Assembly (NCBI GenBank): GCA_964598225.1 | Contig: CAZRBG010000033.1 | Span: 1 to 64,000, forward strand | Direction: 5' to 3' | Length of the DNA: 64,000 nucleotides | Source of the DNA: SG8-4 sp964598225 | GTDB lineage: Bacteria; Planctomycetota; Phycisphaerae; Sedimentisphaerales; Anaerobacaceae | Shown: positions 25,510-36,200 of the stretch, in pieces | How the letters are laid out: each line of letters opens with the position of its first letter | How positions within the stretch are numbered: position 1 is the stretch's first letter | Translations under genes and position numbers: made by a program | The notes under the pieces: generated by a model | Told to the model about the DNA's origin: nothing | What the model saw: only the letters and a program-made list of their open reading frames with translations | Databases searched by the model: none

Positions 25510-27048
25510 TCACAGGCGGCTATTGCCCGACTTTCTGATTCGCTTGAGCAATCCCGTCAGATATTTGACCTTTTCGGGATATTTAGTGTAAAGATTTTTC
25601 GATTCGGTAGGATCCCTGTCGAGATTGAAGAGTTGGCCGGGCGGCAGAGCCGGGTCGTTTTCTTTGTTCATCCCCCCGATCCCGCCTCCGTGCTGAGCCA
25701 GAATCAGTTTCCATCGACCTCGTCGTATCGACATTTCGCCGGTGTAGCTGTCGTTGACAATAATATTTCGCATCGAGCTTTTGGCCGAACGACCGAGTAA
25801 TGCAGGTAAGAAGCTGAAACTGTCTTCCCCTGCTCCGGCCGGAAGCGATTCACCCAAAAGCTCGGCCGTAGTTGCCAGCATATCCGTCGTTGCGAGCAAC
25901 TGGTTGCTCTTGCTCTGAGGTGCAATCTTTCCGCGCCAGCGAACCAGGAAAGGCACCCGGTGACCGCCCTCGTAAATCTCGGTTTTCTGGCCTCGCCAGG
26001 GTCCGTTGGCACGATGTCCGTCGTAATCGACAAAATCAGCCGGCTTATAGCCCCTGGCCACAGCTCCGTTGTCGCTCGAAAAAAACACGATCGTATTTTT
26101 GCCCAGTCCTTTGCGATCCAGCGCATCGAGTATCTTTCCCACGGACCAGTCAAGTTCGTGGATAAAATCGCCGTATGCGCCGATCTCGCTCGTGCCGCGA
26201 AAGCGAGGATTCGGCCTGATTGGGCCGTGGACGTTGCGATGGGCGAAATAGAGGAAGAAAGGCTTGTCGGCAGTCTGTCCTTCGAGCCAATTCACGGCTT
26301 CCCTCGTCAATCGGATCGCCAGGTCCTCGTGAGAGTAAGAGAAATCCTCGGTTCCCTCGAATCTGTGCCACGGCGTGCGTCCCACTCTCGGCCGTTCGGT
26401 GTACGGCAGACGATAGCGTTTATCCTTATCGAGAATGAGCTTGATCCGGTCATCGGGTTTACGGCCGACGATCTGGTGATCCCGGATATACACGTGCGGC
26501 AGTTGCCCGACGTGCGGGATGCCGAAGAAGTGGTCGAATCCGACCTCCAGCGGCCCCGGCTTCAAGGGCTTGTTATAGTCGGGACCGTATACGTCGTCCC
26601 AGCCCTCCTGTCCGGGCTTGCCGAAGCCGAGGTGCCATTTACCGATGCAGGCTGTGGTGTAGCCGTTGCGTTTCAGCAGCTTCGGCAGCGTAAGCCGGTC
26701 CGTATCGATCAGCAGCGGATCGGTCGACCATACGCAGCTTGTGCTGGCCCAGGTTCGCCAGCAATAGCGCCCCGTGAGCAGATTGTAGCGGCTGGGTGTA
26801 CAGACCGAAGACGGCGAATGCGCGTCCGTGAAGCGCATACCCTCGCGAGCCAGCCGGTCTATGTTCGGCGTTTTGACTTTCGTCGCGCCGTAACAGCCGA
26901 TGTCCCCGTAGCCGAGGTCATCGGCAAAAATGAATACGATGTTGGGACCTTTCCCGGTATCCGCCGGCATGGTCGAGTGACTGACAGTCGCGGCGACAGC
27001 GCCGAGTGCCGACATTCTCAGGAAGTTCCTGCGAGTCATATTCTTCAT
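25510..27048 (-). CDS. Tat-exported sulfatase (first copy)
   Basis: A 512-residue S1-type sulfatase. The N-terminus MKNMTRRNFLRMSALGAVAA is a twin-arginine signal. The metal pair D43-D44 is in IFADDLGYGDIGCYG. C83 in SVCTPSR is the Cys-type residue converted to formylglycine. The block TGRYCWRT follows and NTIVFFSSDNGA supplies later metal ligands. Conversion of Cys without oxygen would need a radical-SAM maturase (anSME), which is not in this window. ATG 27046-27048 is preferred to the TTG five codons upstream because TGAGGA lies eight bases before it. It probably acts on sulfated polysaccharide. Confidence 0.92.
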   Translation of the reverse strand: MKNMTRRNFLRMSALGAVAATVSHSTMPADTGKGPNIVFIFADDLGYGDIGCYGATKVKTPNIDRLAREGMRFTDAHSPSSVCTPSRYNLLTGRYCWRTWASTSCVWSTDPLLIDTDRLTLPKLLKRNGYTTACIGKWHLGFGKPGQEGWDDVYGPDYNKPLKPGPLEVGFDHFFGIPHVGQLPHVYIRDHQIVGRKPDDRIKLILDKDKRYRLPYTERPRVGRTPWHRFEGTEDFSYSHEDLAIRLTREAVNWLEGQTADKPFFLYFAHRNVHGPIRPNPRFRGTSEIGAYGDFIHELDWSVGKILDALDRKGLGKNTIVFFSSDNGAVARGYKPADFVDYDGHRANGPWRGQKTEIYEGGHRVPFLVRWRGKIAPQSKSNQLLATTDMLATTAELLGESLPAGAGEDSFSFLPALLGRSAKSSMRNIIVNDSYTGEMSIRRGRWKLILAQHGGGIGGMNKENDPALPPGQLFNLDRDPTESKNLYTKYPEKVKYLTGLLKRIRKSGNSRL

Positions 27049-27072
27049 GGCTTTATTCCTCAATAAGAATCA

Positions 27073-28500
27073 TTAGTCCATTAAGCGAGCGTTGTATTGT
27101 CGCGCGGATGCTCGGTATCCCTCGAATGCATTCGGTTTTAACGGCGCCGGTGTATAGATGTAGACCCATCTGTCCCAGGGATTATACAAAACCAGTTCCT
27201 CTCGCTCGTCACAGCATACGTTAGCGGGTATGCAATGGTACCAGCCCATCTTCGCAGGGCCTGCCGGTTCGGGCAGTTCTTCCATAACGAATACTTTGTT
27301 GCCGTAACCGTCGAAGAGGATTCCACCATTATATAATAGTGCCACGTCATTCGGTCCGTTCCAGTAGACTGCTTCCATCCCGGTATTGTTTGGAGAATAG
27401 CTCAAATTGAATTTGCGGCGCACTTTCCCGTCATTGCTCACCAATATAACACCTGTATTATGACCGTTGTTCCTGATAATCATTTCCGGGCCGTCCAGTT
27501 CCGACAGGAAATCGGCTATCCTCGCTTCCTGCCCGTGCGGCACAAGGTCTCTACCGAGCTTCAGGACGATGTTGCCCTTGTCATCCACCACATGCCCGAA
27601 TCCGGAGCAGATCGCTCTGATATTGCCGTTGTCCCACTTTGTTATCGCCACCGAATCCATGTGACGCCCAAGCTGCTTTTCCCATTTTGGGATTCCATCG
27701 GGATCGAGTAGGAAGTATCCTCCGTTCACCTCGTCTTTTCCATCGCCTTCGATGTCGCCTACCGCAGGGATGTACGCCGAGCAGAAGCTGTACTCGTTCC
27801 ACCGAGTTCTGTAAGTCCATAACACTTCCAGGCTATCGGCGAAAGCGACAATGGTATCGCCGAGCTTCACGACAAAATCCCGCGGCGTTTTAGCGCCGCG
27901 GAAGTTCGCAATCAGAATTCGCTGATGCACCCAGTTGGGTCCTCCGCCGCTTCGTGATGTCAGTTCGAGCGCTGAAGCTTGCTTCTCCACTTCGCCGGTG
28001 AGACCGCTGCGGATTTGTACTGCTATGTCCTTTAGTTCGTGTGCTCCGCTTTCCACGCCGGGTTTGTGGAAGAAGCAGATGACTTCGCTGCCGCCGTCGC
28101 CGTCGATATCATGGATGGCCACCGGGCCGGGACGAAGGGGTTGTCCGCCGCTCTGACCCACCTTCCACAGGACTTCGCCGTCCATGTCAAAAGCTCCCAT
28201 GAATACCGGTTTCGTGCCGTCCACATTTCGGTAGACAACGAAATCAACAGCTTTATCCCCATGCAGATCGCCGATGCGAAGGTCCCCTCCGAAAGTCTGC
28301 ATGTTGCCGTTCTCGTCTTCCGAACTGATAAGCAGCTCTTTGGGTATACCCAGCTTCTTATACAATATTGGTTCGCCGTGCTCGCGTGATCCCGCTGTCG
28401 TGGGCTCCTCGGTTCTCGGTCGAGCAGGACGCATCGTGTGTGCTTGTTCGCCATGTCCGGCTGCAGAAAGTAAAATTAGCACGGCAGTTATTACGTCCAT
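27073..28500 (-). CDS. Exported FG-GAP/beta-propeller protein, possibly polysaccharide-lyase-like
   Basis: A 475-residue protein with an N-terminal signal (MDVITAVLILLSAAGHGEQA) and repeated aspartate-rich blades such as IHDIDGDGGSEVICF, AVGDIEGDGKDEVNGGY and IADFLSELDGPEMII. This is the FG-GAP or VCBS-like propeller style seen in integrin-like proteins and in PL11 rhamnogalacturonan lyases. The late blocks GMEAVYWNG and LYNGGILFDGYGNKVFVM are of the kind found in planctomycete lyase-like proteins. I cannot identify a catalytic site, so the assignment stays structural. It lies 24 bases before the sulfatase gene. Confidence 0.7.
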   Translation of the reverse strand: MDVITAVLILLSAAGHGEQAHTMRPARPRTEEPTTAGSREHGEPILYKKLGIPKELLISSEDENGNMQTFGGDLRIGDLHGDKAVDFVVYRNVDGTKPVFMGAFDMDGEVLWKVGQSGGQPLRPGPVAIHDIDGDGGSEVICFFHKPGVESGAHELKDIAVQIRSGLTGEVEKQASALELTSRSGGGPNWVHQRILIANFRGAKTPRDFVVKLGDTIVAFADSLEVLWTYRTRWNEYSFCSAYIPAVGDIEGDGKDEVNGGYFLLDPDGIPKWEKQLGRHMDSVAITKWDNGNIRAICSGFGHVVDDKGNIVLKLGRDLVPHGQEARIADFLSELDGPEMIIRNNGHNTGVILVSNDGKVRRKFNLSYSPNNTGMEAVYWNGPNDVALLYNGGILFDGYGNKVFVMEELPEPAGPAKMGWYHCIPANVCCDEREELVLYNPWDRWVYIYTPAPLKPNAFEGYRASARQYNARLMD

Positions 28501-28551
28501 ATCAATCTCTTGGATTAGATAATTAATCCTGGATGACACATTGACACGGGA

Positions 28552-31500
28552 TCATTGTCCGTAACAAACCACTTCGCCGTTTTCGGCGGCGAGAAAGAGA
28601 CGGCCGTTGGCCGCGGCCATTCCGTTATAAACGGGTTTTGAATCCAGTTTGTTCTCGGCGATTATTTTGCCGTCGGCCCGAGAGACCAGCAGCAGCGATG
28701 CGCCATTACGATTCTCATACGCGCCCCAGGGATTTCCTCTGGGACTTTCATCCGGAGTGCCGGCAAGGACGAGACAGTTGCCGGTTAATACCATAGACTG
28801 AGCCCGGACGTCGACTTTGACATTTTTCCATTTGCTTTTTCTCTTACCGGTGCGTTCGCTGTCAATAATCCATTTGCTGAGCCGATAACCGCTGCCCGGC
28901 CTGTAAACATCGTGACTGAAGGAGCCGCCCCATCCTACTTTTGAGGGGCCGCTAATGCCGTAAGCCGTGTGTTCATCGAATACGAGCTGCTGAGCCCTGC
29001 ACCCCTTATAAGACCAGAAGCAGCAGTTCAACCACGAATCGTCGAGCATTCCCGTCGGGCACCTTAGCATCTCTTTCGGTTCTCCGGCCACACCTCGTCT
29101 GCGGGTCTTTCCCTTGAATTCGTGGCTTGTTATGTCATTGGCGCCAAATTGAACTGATTTCATCCAGATTTTCTCGCCGTTGCTTACAAGCATATCGGCA
29201 AGAACATTATTGGCAGTTTCTCCCTTCGGTTCAGTATCGGTCTGAAGGTTGGTTTGCTGCAACAGCTCACCCGTTTTCGCGTCGAGTTTGTACAAATAGA
29301 TGCCGGAATCCAGGCTCATCGATCTTCCGGCTGCGCAAAAGACTTTGCCGTCCATGACCAACGGACCGCCGTTAAGCGGCCACGGTGATTCGAGACGTCC
29401 CAAGGCGGAAATGTACACTCTCGCCGGCCCGATCCTGAATTTCCATATCAGTTTTCCTCTATCGGCCGTTATCGTATACAGAGTCCCCGTCCGCGTGCCG
29501 AAAAAGAGGCGACCTTTGTAATATGTCGGAGGGGCATTGATCGGACCGTCGGCGGCGAATCGCCACCTGGTCCCGCCATCGGCAGCATCGAGGCAATAGA
29601 CCTGACACCCGTCGCCGGAGGCAAGGAATACATTTTCACCTACTATCACCGGAGGGGTAAGCTCGCCCCCGGGAGAGACTTTCCATTTCTGCGACAGCTC
29701 ATCGGGCAGTTTGACGGGTGTGCTACAGCTTCTGGCGGGATCGCGGCGGAACATCGGCCAGTCCGCCTCGCCGGCTGCCGCGGCTGAATCGAGCCTCGAA
29801 TCGTAAGCCGGACCTTTACGAAAGCGGTCGGACATTTCGTTCTCAGTTGTAACCGGCGAATCCGCTTTCAGGGCGAACAGCCCATGCAGCAGGGTTCCCA
29901 GGTAACATGCGCAATTGTGCGGAGGTACGTAAATCAAGCCATTGGCCGGCATAATGCCATAACGGCAGGCGCCTCTGAGCCAGTAGTGAACTTCGCTTTC
30001 GCCGTTCCGGAAGTCGACATACTCGATTCCTTCCTCGCCCATCAGGTAATATTTTTCTGTCGCCTTATTACGGTAGCAGCGATGATGATGGCCGTGCGTG
30101 ATATTCTCGAGCAGATACGTTGTCGCTACTTCACCGGTTTGACAATCCAGACCGATGAGACGGGCATCGCAGTCGCCGTTCGCCTTCAGGGCCGGGTCCA
30201 GTGTCCAGACTTTTCCGTCGTTGACAAACAGGTCCGGCGGAGTGACGTGCGCCAGCGTGCCGCCGGTATAGTCCCATTTCAGCTCCCCTGTTTCGGCGTC
30301 AATGGCCTCGATCTGCAGCTTCTTCATTTCCCATCTGTTCAGATTCTTCGTGCCCGGATAAATCTGACTGAAGAACAAGGTTCCATCGTGATATACAAGT
30401 GTGCAGAAATTGCTGTACCTGTAATCAATGTCGCCTACCGTCTCGTTGGTCAGGGACATCTGCTTTTTCCACGACTGGTGCCCGTTCTCCGTATCCAGCG
30501 CGACGATATCATTTGCATCGACAAGAAAGAGGTGTTTTCGACCGGCCGTGATAAAGGCATTTGTGTGTTTTTTCTGATAGCCGATTGAAGCGGCTATACC
30601 CTTGTAGTCTGGATTTCTCCAAAGCGCTTTTCCTGTTCGACTATCGACGCCCATAATTTCCTTGCCGGGCTCGGGTTCGTAGGTATTTCTGGCCACATAC
30701 AATATTCCATCGCGATAGATGATCTCTCCCGCATTAGTCGTGTCCGCATACACCTTCAGGACCTTTCCCGTCCTGCCGTCCATACAGGTGACCGGCGCAT
30801 TGAAGCCCAGCGTCACAAAGAGGCGGTCGCCGGCGGCTATTATCCTGCGCGGGGCCTGATAATCCGGGGCTCCATGGAAGCGTCCGATCCGCCCGCCGTA
30901 TCTCTTTTCGGCGCCCCATGCCTTCATGTGCCAGTCCCTAATATCTTTGCGCCACAACTCCAGGCCGTTGAAGGCGTCGCGTGCGATCAGCAGCCACTTG
31001 CCCGGCCCGTAAACGGCGTTAGGAGCACTGTCAACCATATAGTAGATCTTTCCGCCGCCGGTTACCATCGAGTTGAAACCGGCGGGGAGATTGTGGTGCC
31101 TGGTCCAGTTTGGAGGCATCTGCCACTGAAGGCTGCGGCTGAAGCCCACTCTTTTGTCTTTCGACACGGCATTGTTGTCGGGACCGTGCAGCCAGTGCGA
31201 CCATTCATCTATATCTTCAGGCCGGGGCTTGATCTTCTTTATCCATCTGCCGTCGGACTTCATGTATGCCGTGCCGTCGGGAACAAGGACCCGCATAACC
31301 TCAGCCAAAGGCAGGCGGCCGATATCTTCGGCCACAACAAGGTTCACAAGGTTGTCGGCATAGGGCAAACGCTTGCCGTCATAGCCGTCGATTGACACAG
31401 GTCCGTAAAGGTTAAGGGACTGAAGATGTTCACGTGCCTTCTCAATATTCTCGATACTGGTATCAAGTCCGTGCACCAGACAGTTTTCACCCGAATGCAA

Positions 31501-31683
31501 AGCTCCCGTGAGCCTTCCATCACCACAACCTAAATGCACGATAAGGCCGCCATTTATATCCGCGGCATCGAGAATCTGCTTTGCCTGCCGTCGGTGGGGA
31601 AGAGGTTGAGCCACTACGGCAGAAAGAGTACATGAAAGAAACAAAAGGAAAGTTGACTTCTTTAAGCCCCGGAACTTGCTCAT
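28552..31683 (-). CDS. Exported fusion of a SAM-methyltransferase domain and PQQ-type beta-propeller
   Basis: A 1043-residue protein with a signal peptide (STFLLFLSCTLSAVVAQPLP). Residues ~35-150 form a class I methyltransferase fold with an intact motif I, VHLGCGDGRLTGALH, followed by VHGLDTSIENIEKAREHL. From about residue 165 it continues as a quinoprotein-like propeller with repeated W-motif blades (LELWRKDIRDW, KALWRNPDYKG, TRWRFAADGP, LIWKFRIGPARVY). It is the first gene of the run with the FG-GAP, sulfatase and esterase genes. The architecture is known from planctomycetes, but why a SAM-binding fold should be exported is unexplained. It may be a non-catalytic remnant. Confidence 0.8.
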   Translation of the reverse strand: MSKFRGLKKSTFLLFLSCTLSAVVAQPLPHRRQAKQILDAADINGGLIVHLGCGDGRLTGALHSGENCLVHGLDTSIENIEKAREHLQSLNLYGPVSIDGYDGKRLPYADNLVNLVVAEDIGRLPLAEVMRVLVPDGTAYMKSDGRWIKKIKPRPEDIDEWSHWLHGPDNNAVSKDKRVGFSRSLQWQMPPNWTRHHNLPAGFNSMVTGGGKIYYMVDSAPNAVYGPGKWLLIARDAFNGLELWRKDIRDWHMKAWGAEKRYGGRIGRFHGAPDYQAPRRIIAAGDRLFVTLGFNAPVTCMDGRTGKVLKVYADTTNAGEIIYRDGILYVARNTYEPEPGKEIMGVDSRTGKALWRNPDYKGIAASIGYQKKHTNAFITAGRKHLFLVDANDIVALDTENGHQSWKKQMSLTNETVGDIDYRYSNFCTLVYHDGTLFFSQIYPGTKNLNRWEMKKLQIEAIDAETGELKWDYTGGTLAHVTPPDLFVNDGKVWTLDPALKANGDCDARLIGLDCQTGEVATTYLLENITHGHHHRCYRNKATEKYYLMGEEGIEYVDFRNGESEVHYWLRGACRYGIMPANGLIYVPPHNCACYLGTLLHGLFALKADSPVTTENEMSDRFRKGPAYDSRLDSAAAAGEADWPMFRRDPARSCSTPVKLPDELSQKWKVSPGGELTPPVIVGENVFLASGDGCQVYCLDAADGGTRWRFAADGPINAPPTYYKGRLFFGTRTGTLYTITADRGKLIWKFRIGPARVYISALGRLESPWPLNGGPLVMDGKVFCAAGRSMSLDSGIYLYKLDAKTGELLQQTNLQTDTEPKGETANNVLADMLVSNGEKIWMKSVQFGANDITSHEFKGKTRRRGVAGEPKEMLRCPTGMLDDSWLNCCFWSYKGCRAQQLVFDEHTAYGISGPSKVGWGGSFSHDVYRPGSGYRLSKWIIDSERTGKRKSKWKNVKVDVRAQSMVLTGNCLVLAGTPDESPRGNPWGAYENRNGASLLLVSRADGKIIAENKLDSKPVYNGMAAANGRLFLAAENGEVVCYGQ

Positions 31684-31810
31684 GAATATCTATCCTTCTC
31701 AATTTTATACTTACGCTGACGATTTCACGCCATTGTATTGAAGATGTGAATTGAGAACAACCGTCTTTTCCCGATGGTGCAAATCATGAAAAGCTGGTGC
31801 TCACAAAAAG

Positions 31811-31839
31811 TTGAGCAATCACATTTTTGATGTTACAAT
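31811..31839 (+). promoter_or_regulatory. Predicted promoter of the exported nitrilase-fold gene
   Basis: TTGAGC at 31811-31816, a 17-base spacer and TACAAT at 31834-31839. The leader would be about 60 nt and ends in AAAGGAGAGCTCA before ATG 31907. Confidence 0.5.
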
Positions 31840-31906
31840 TGACATCAGCGCAACAAATAAGCGTGCAGGCGTCAATATTGACTTCGAGAGATTAAAGGAG
31901 AGCTCA

Positions 31907-32944
31907 ATGTTACGACACACAGGACACCCCGACCGGTCAATCAGAGTGCTTTCGACGATCATACTGTGTTTACTGATTCAAACGGCAAATGCCAAAAAGA
32001 AAGGATTCGTTACAATCGCTACGATTGGATCTTCACCGATAACGGTGCGTTCGGATACGGATCCTCAGCAGATTGTCAACAGAGTAATTGCGCACTGGAA
32101 TCGCCATTTCTCGCTTGTGTTGCCGGACAAGCCCGACCTGATCGTGGTCCCGGAAGCTTGCGACCGGCCGCGAGGACTCTCACTCGACAAACTGCGAGAA
32201 TACTACCTGGTCCGCAAAAATCAGGTGCGAGACTATTTTGCCCGGGTGGCGAAGGACAACAATTGTTACATGGTATATTCGGCTAAAAGAAAGCTGCCGG
32301 ACGGTACATGGCGCAACTCCAGTATTATGATTGACCGAAACGGTGAAATTATCGGCGTTTATAACAAGAACCACCCGACTATCGGAGAAATGGACAAGGG
32401 AATTCTTGCCGGCAAAAATGCTCCTGTAGTTGAATGTGATTTCGGTCGGGTTGCATTCGCCATCTGTTTCGATCTGAACTTTGACGAGATTCGCTCGGAG
32501 TACGTCAAGGCAAAGCCGGATTTGATAGTTTTCTCGTCGATGTATCACGGCGGAATGATGCAGGCATACTGGGCCTACTCCTGCCGCAGTCATTTCGTCG
32601 GCGCCATCGCCGGACGCGCAACGCCTTCGCAAATCCGCGATCCTTTAGGCCGGGTCGTCGTCTCCAATACCAATTACTTCGACCACGCGGTCGCCACTGT
32701 CAACCTTGACTGCGCCCTCGTTCATCTCGACGGCAACTGGGGACGTCTCAGGGCCATGAACGCCAAGTACGGCCCGAAAGTTAAGATTACCGATCCCGGT
32801 CTGCTCGGCGCGGTATTAATCGCCAGCGAACACGGAGAAGTCAACATCGATGAGATGATCGAAGAATTTGAGATAGAACGTTTGGATGACTATTTCGCCA
32901 GGTCTTTGGCGGATCGACTCAGGCCCGATAATATGGAAGAATAG
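31907..32944 (+). CDS. Exported carbon-nitrogen hydrolase (nitrilase superfamily)
   Basis: A 345-residue protein with a signal-like N-terminus (VLSTIILCLLIQTANAK). The catalytic triad of the superfamily is present: Glu83 in VVPEACD, Lys154 in VYNKNHPT and Cys187 in AICFDLNFDE. Family members cleave nitriles, amides, carbamoyl groups or N-acyl links. The export signal suggests an extracytoplasmic amidase, perhaps acting on amidated or N-substituted sugars of the neighbouring locus; that is inference. ATG 31907 has a strong GGAG site; the longer frame is rejected. It is divergent from the PQQ-methyltransferase run. Confidence 0.85.
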   Translation: MLRHTGHPDRSIRVLSTIILCLLIQTANAKKKGFVTIATIGSSPITVRSDTDPQQIVNRVIAHWNRHFSLVLPDKPDLIVVPEACDRPRGLSLDKLREYYLVRKNQVRDYFARVAKDNNCYMVYSAKRKLPDGTWRNSSIMIDRNGEIIGVYNKNHPTIGEMDKGILAGKNAPVVECDFGRVAFAICFDLNFDEIRSEYVKAKPDLIVFSSMYHGGMMQAYWAYSCRSHFVGAIAGRATPSQIRDPLGRVVVSNTNYFDHAVATVNLDCALVHLDGNWGRLRAMNAKYGPKVKITDPGLLGAVLIASEHGEVNIDEMIEEFEIERLDDYFARSLADRLRPDNMEE

Positions 32945-33038
32945 CCCATTAAATCAAAGCCGGGGAAATTATTGGGTTAGAGCACATGCAACTTGCAGGA
33001 AGGATGTTTGTTACGCCGTAATTCTTCGAAACTTATGC

Positions 33039-33067
33039 TTGACATGACTGTCCCGAAAAGGTATAAT
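33039..33067 (+). promoter_or_regulatory. Consensus sigma-70 promoter for the haemagglutinin-type gene
   Basis: TTGACA at 33039-33044, a 17-base spacer and TATAAT at 33062-33067: a perfect match to the textbook consensus. Transcription would begin near 33074, leaving a leader of about 186 nt before ATG 33260. It is the strongest promoter seen in the window. Confidence 0.75.
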
Positions 33068-33180
33068 AACAGTTACAGTCGGGGATTGTAAGCATCTTAG
33101 AGAGGGAGGTCGTCCTGTGGACTGCCCCGTACGGAGTGCACGTGTTGTCGACAGGAGGATAGGAGGGTATTAGGAAAACA

Positions 33181-33245
33181 GGAAGATAGGAAGATGGGAA
33201 CGGGTGTACGCTTGTCCTTTTATCTTCATATCTTCCGACCTTTAT
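33181..33245 (+). repeat. GGAAGATA...TATCTTCC leader repeat, copy A
   Basis: Copy A starts GGAAGATAGGAAGATGGGAA, continues with GGTGTACGCTTGTCCTTTTA, then TCTTCATATCTTCCGACCTTTAT. Its ends can pair. It shares almost its whole length with the copy at 36946-37026; both sit directly upstream of a start codon. Confidence 0.65.
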
Positions 33246-33259
33246 AAAGGGGATTGGTG

Positions 33260-36200
33260 ATGAAAGCTGTCATATACTTTCTAACGTTCTGTCTGGTGCT
33301 GAATACGACATTGCCGACGGCGATGGCTCTCGAAGCGGGCGATGTGACAAACTCTTCAGGTGCGACTCCAACACAGTGGGGCGACCATACGATCATAGAC
33401 ACAGATCACGGCGCCATCATCAACTGGAACAATTTCAACACGAGCGCGGGGCAGAGCGTCACTTTCAACCAGTATGACGGCACGGTGCTCAGCGAAGAGT
33501 CGGCGGTTTTGAACAGGGTAAGTTCGGGGGCGGTCCCCACAGAGTTCAACGGCGCACTTAACGCTAACGGGCGCGTGTTCGTCGTCAACCCCGCCGGTGT
33601 GATCTTCGGCGGCGGCTCGACGGCAAATGTCTCTCAATTGGTGGCTTCCGGTCTGAATATGACCGACGAAGCGTTCAATGCCGCGATAGCCGATCCGAGT
33701 AACGAGATGGTTTTCGCCGGCGGCGACGGAAAAGTAGTAAACGGAGGAACAATAGAGGCGGATAAGATCTATCTCGTCGGCAAGAAGGCGCTCAATAATG
33801 CTACGCTTAGGGCTCCCGACGGGCTGATAGTATTGGCCGCCGGCAGCAACGTGTATATGGGTCAGGACGGCAGCAACGTTTTGGTCGAACTTGCGGGTGC
33901 ATTTGACAACACTGACGACGTTGCCAATCGAAGCCTGATTTTCGCCCCTCGCGGCAAAGTAGTCCTTGCGGCCGGCGATACTCTTTCCAGAGCCATAGGC
34001 ACAGCCGGCTTCATAGTAGCATCCAGCGGCACGGTAGAGGCTCATGCGGCCCGTATCGACTGCAAGAGCACCATAACCGCCCACGGAACCGGCGGCAGCA
34101 TCAACCTGACCGGCACCGAGAGTGTCGATATTGATTACTTCGACACGACGGGAACCGCCGTTGTTACCGCCAGCGCCGGAACCGATGGAAACGGTGGTAC
34201 GGTATCGATAGAATCCCAGGGTAAAGTCACTATCGGCGAAAACGGCTCCGTCCAGGCGGCCGGAGGCACTAACTCCGGCAACGGCGGCTCGATCAACATT
34301 ACTGCCGATACATTTTCCATTGCCGGAGATATTGATGCATCTCCGGGAAATACGGACTACGAGCCCGGCACGTTCCAGATCAATACACCAAGTGTAACTA
34401 TAGCAGACGGCGTTAACGCAGGCGCCGCTAACACCATCTACGAACAGGGCATCGAATCTCTTTCCGACAAAGGTACAAGCCTTGTGGTCAATTCTGAACA
34501 GGGCATAACAGTGCCCGCCATCACCGATGGAGAAATCAAGGGCAGGTACGGCAACATCGAGTTACATGCTACGAACGAAGATAGCTTTATCACTTTTGAG
34601 GACGCGACGAATACGATAAGCACTACACTGGGCGATATCATTATGGGAGCCGGATCCGGCGGCATCTCCATCGGCAACATCGAGACAGCTAAAGACGTTT
34701 CGGACCTGAATCCCACCCCCGGCCGGATTATCCTGAGCACTTCCGACAGAGGGAGCATCAAAACCGGGAATCTGGTTATCAAGGACGGATGGGGTCACGC
34801 CGAGATCAATGTAAACGCTTCCGGTGAGCTTCTCGTTAACGGCGACGTCACAGTTGGCTTGGACAGCCCGATACTCAATATTCCGGAAAGTCAGCCCGCC
34901 GAAGCCATGATTTTCCTCAAGTCCGGCGACAACCTGACTCTCGACGGCAACGTCACCGCCAGCGCCCACGGCCTGCATACGGGCATTGCAGGAGGAGTAA
35001 CCAAAGCTTATATCGGCGTATTTTCCGGTACGAATGAGGTCTGGTACGGCGACATGACCATAAACGGAGACCTTACAGCCCGGGCGATTTCCTCCGCCGT
35101 CGGGACTTCCGACGCCACGATAGAGATAGACTCATGGGGTACGCTGACGTGGGGACCGGACGCTGCTGATCCCGTGGCCGACGCAGATTCGGGCGAGGTT
35201 CACGTCCAGAGCAAGGAATCCGTTTCGGACACCAGCGCGGACGGCGACGCGGCAAAGATAGTAGTAAACGCGCAGGGCAATGCGCCTGCAACCGATGGGG
35301 TGCCTGACTTTGCAGAGACCCATATGGGTACCACCGTTGAAGGGAACGTCCTGGATAACGATGCTAATCCACAGAATGAATCATTAAACGCTGAACTCGT
35401 TGAAGGTCCGGAACATGCCGAAGAGTTCATGCTGTTGAGCAATGGTTCCTACAGTTACAAACCTGAGCCGGGTTTCGTCGGAGAAGATACCTTCACTTAC
35501 AAGGCGGTTGCACCCGGCGAAGAAACCGATCCGGTTACGGTCACTATCACCATGACCAACACGCCTCCCACAGCCCAGTCGGAGACTTTTACATCTTCGA
35601 TGAACTTTCTTTTCGGAAGCTCCGTCACCGATAACGTTTCAGATCCCGACGGCGATCCGCTCACAACCGCTCTCGCTACCGATGCGGAACACGGCAGCGT
35701 GACGGTGAATCCGGACGGCACTTTCGGCTATACTCCCGATCGTGGCTTTGTCGGGCAAGACAGCTTCACATACTCGGTAACCGACGGCCAGACAGGGGCC
35801 GAGGCTGTCACAGCAACTGTTACATTGACCGTGCGGAACAATCCACCAACGACAGCAGAAGATGAAGTGGCCGTCGGCCGTGGCGCACCGATTGCGATTA
35901 ACGTGTTAGGTAACGACTCCGATCCCGAAAACCATTCGCTTAAAATTGTCTCTTTTGACTATAGCGGCAGCGGAACTTTAAGAATTAATAGCAACAACAC
36001 AATTACGTACACATCATCGAAGAGCTTCGTCGGTAAGGAAAGTTTCACCTACCTGGCAACCGACGGAGAGATCGGAGCGGCGCCCGTTGAAGGAACGGTC
36101 ACGGTTGTAGTCGCTCCGGCAACAACACCGCCTCCGCCGTATTTCATGCCGACAGGCCCTGATCTGGACAAGACTGAAGTCGATGTGTCCGGTTGTCCGG

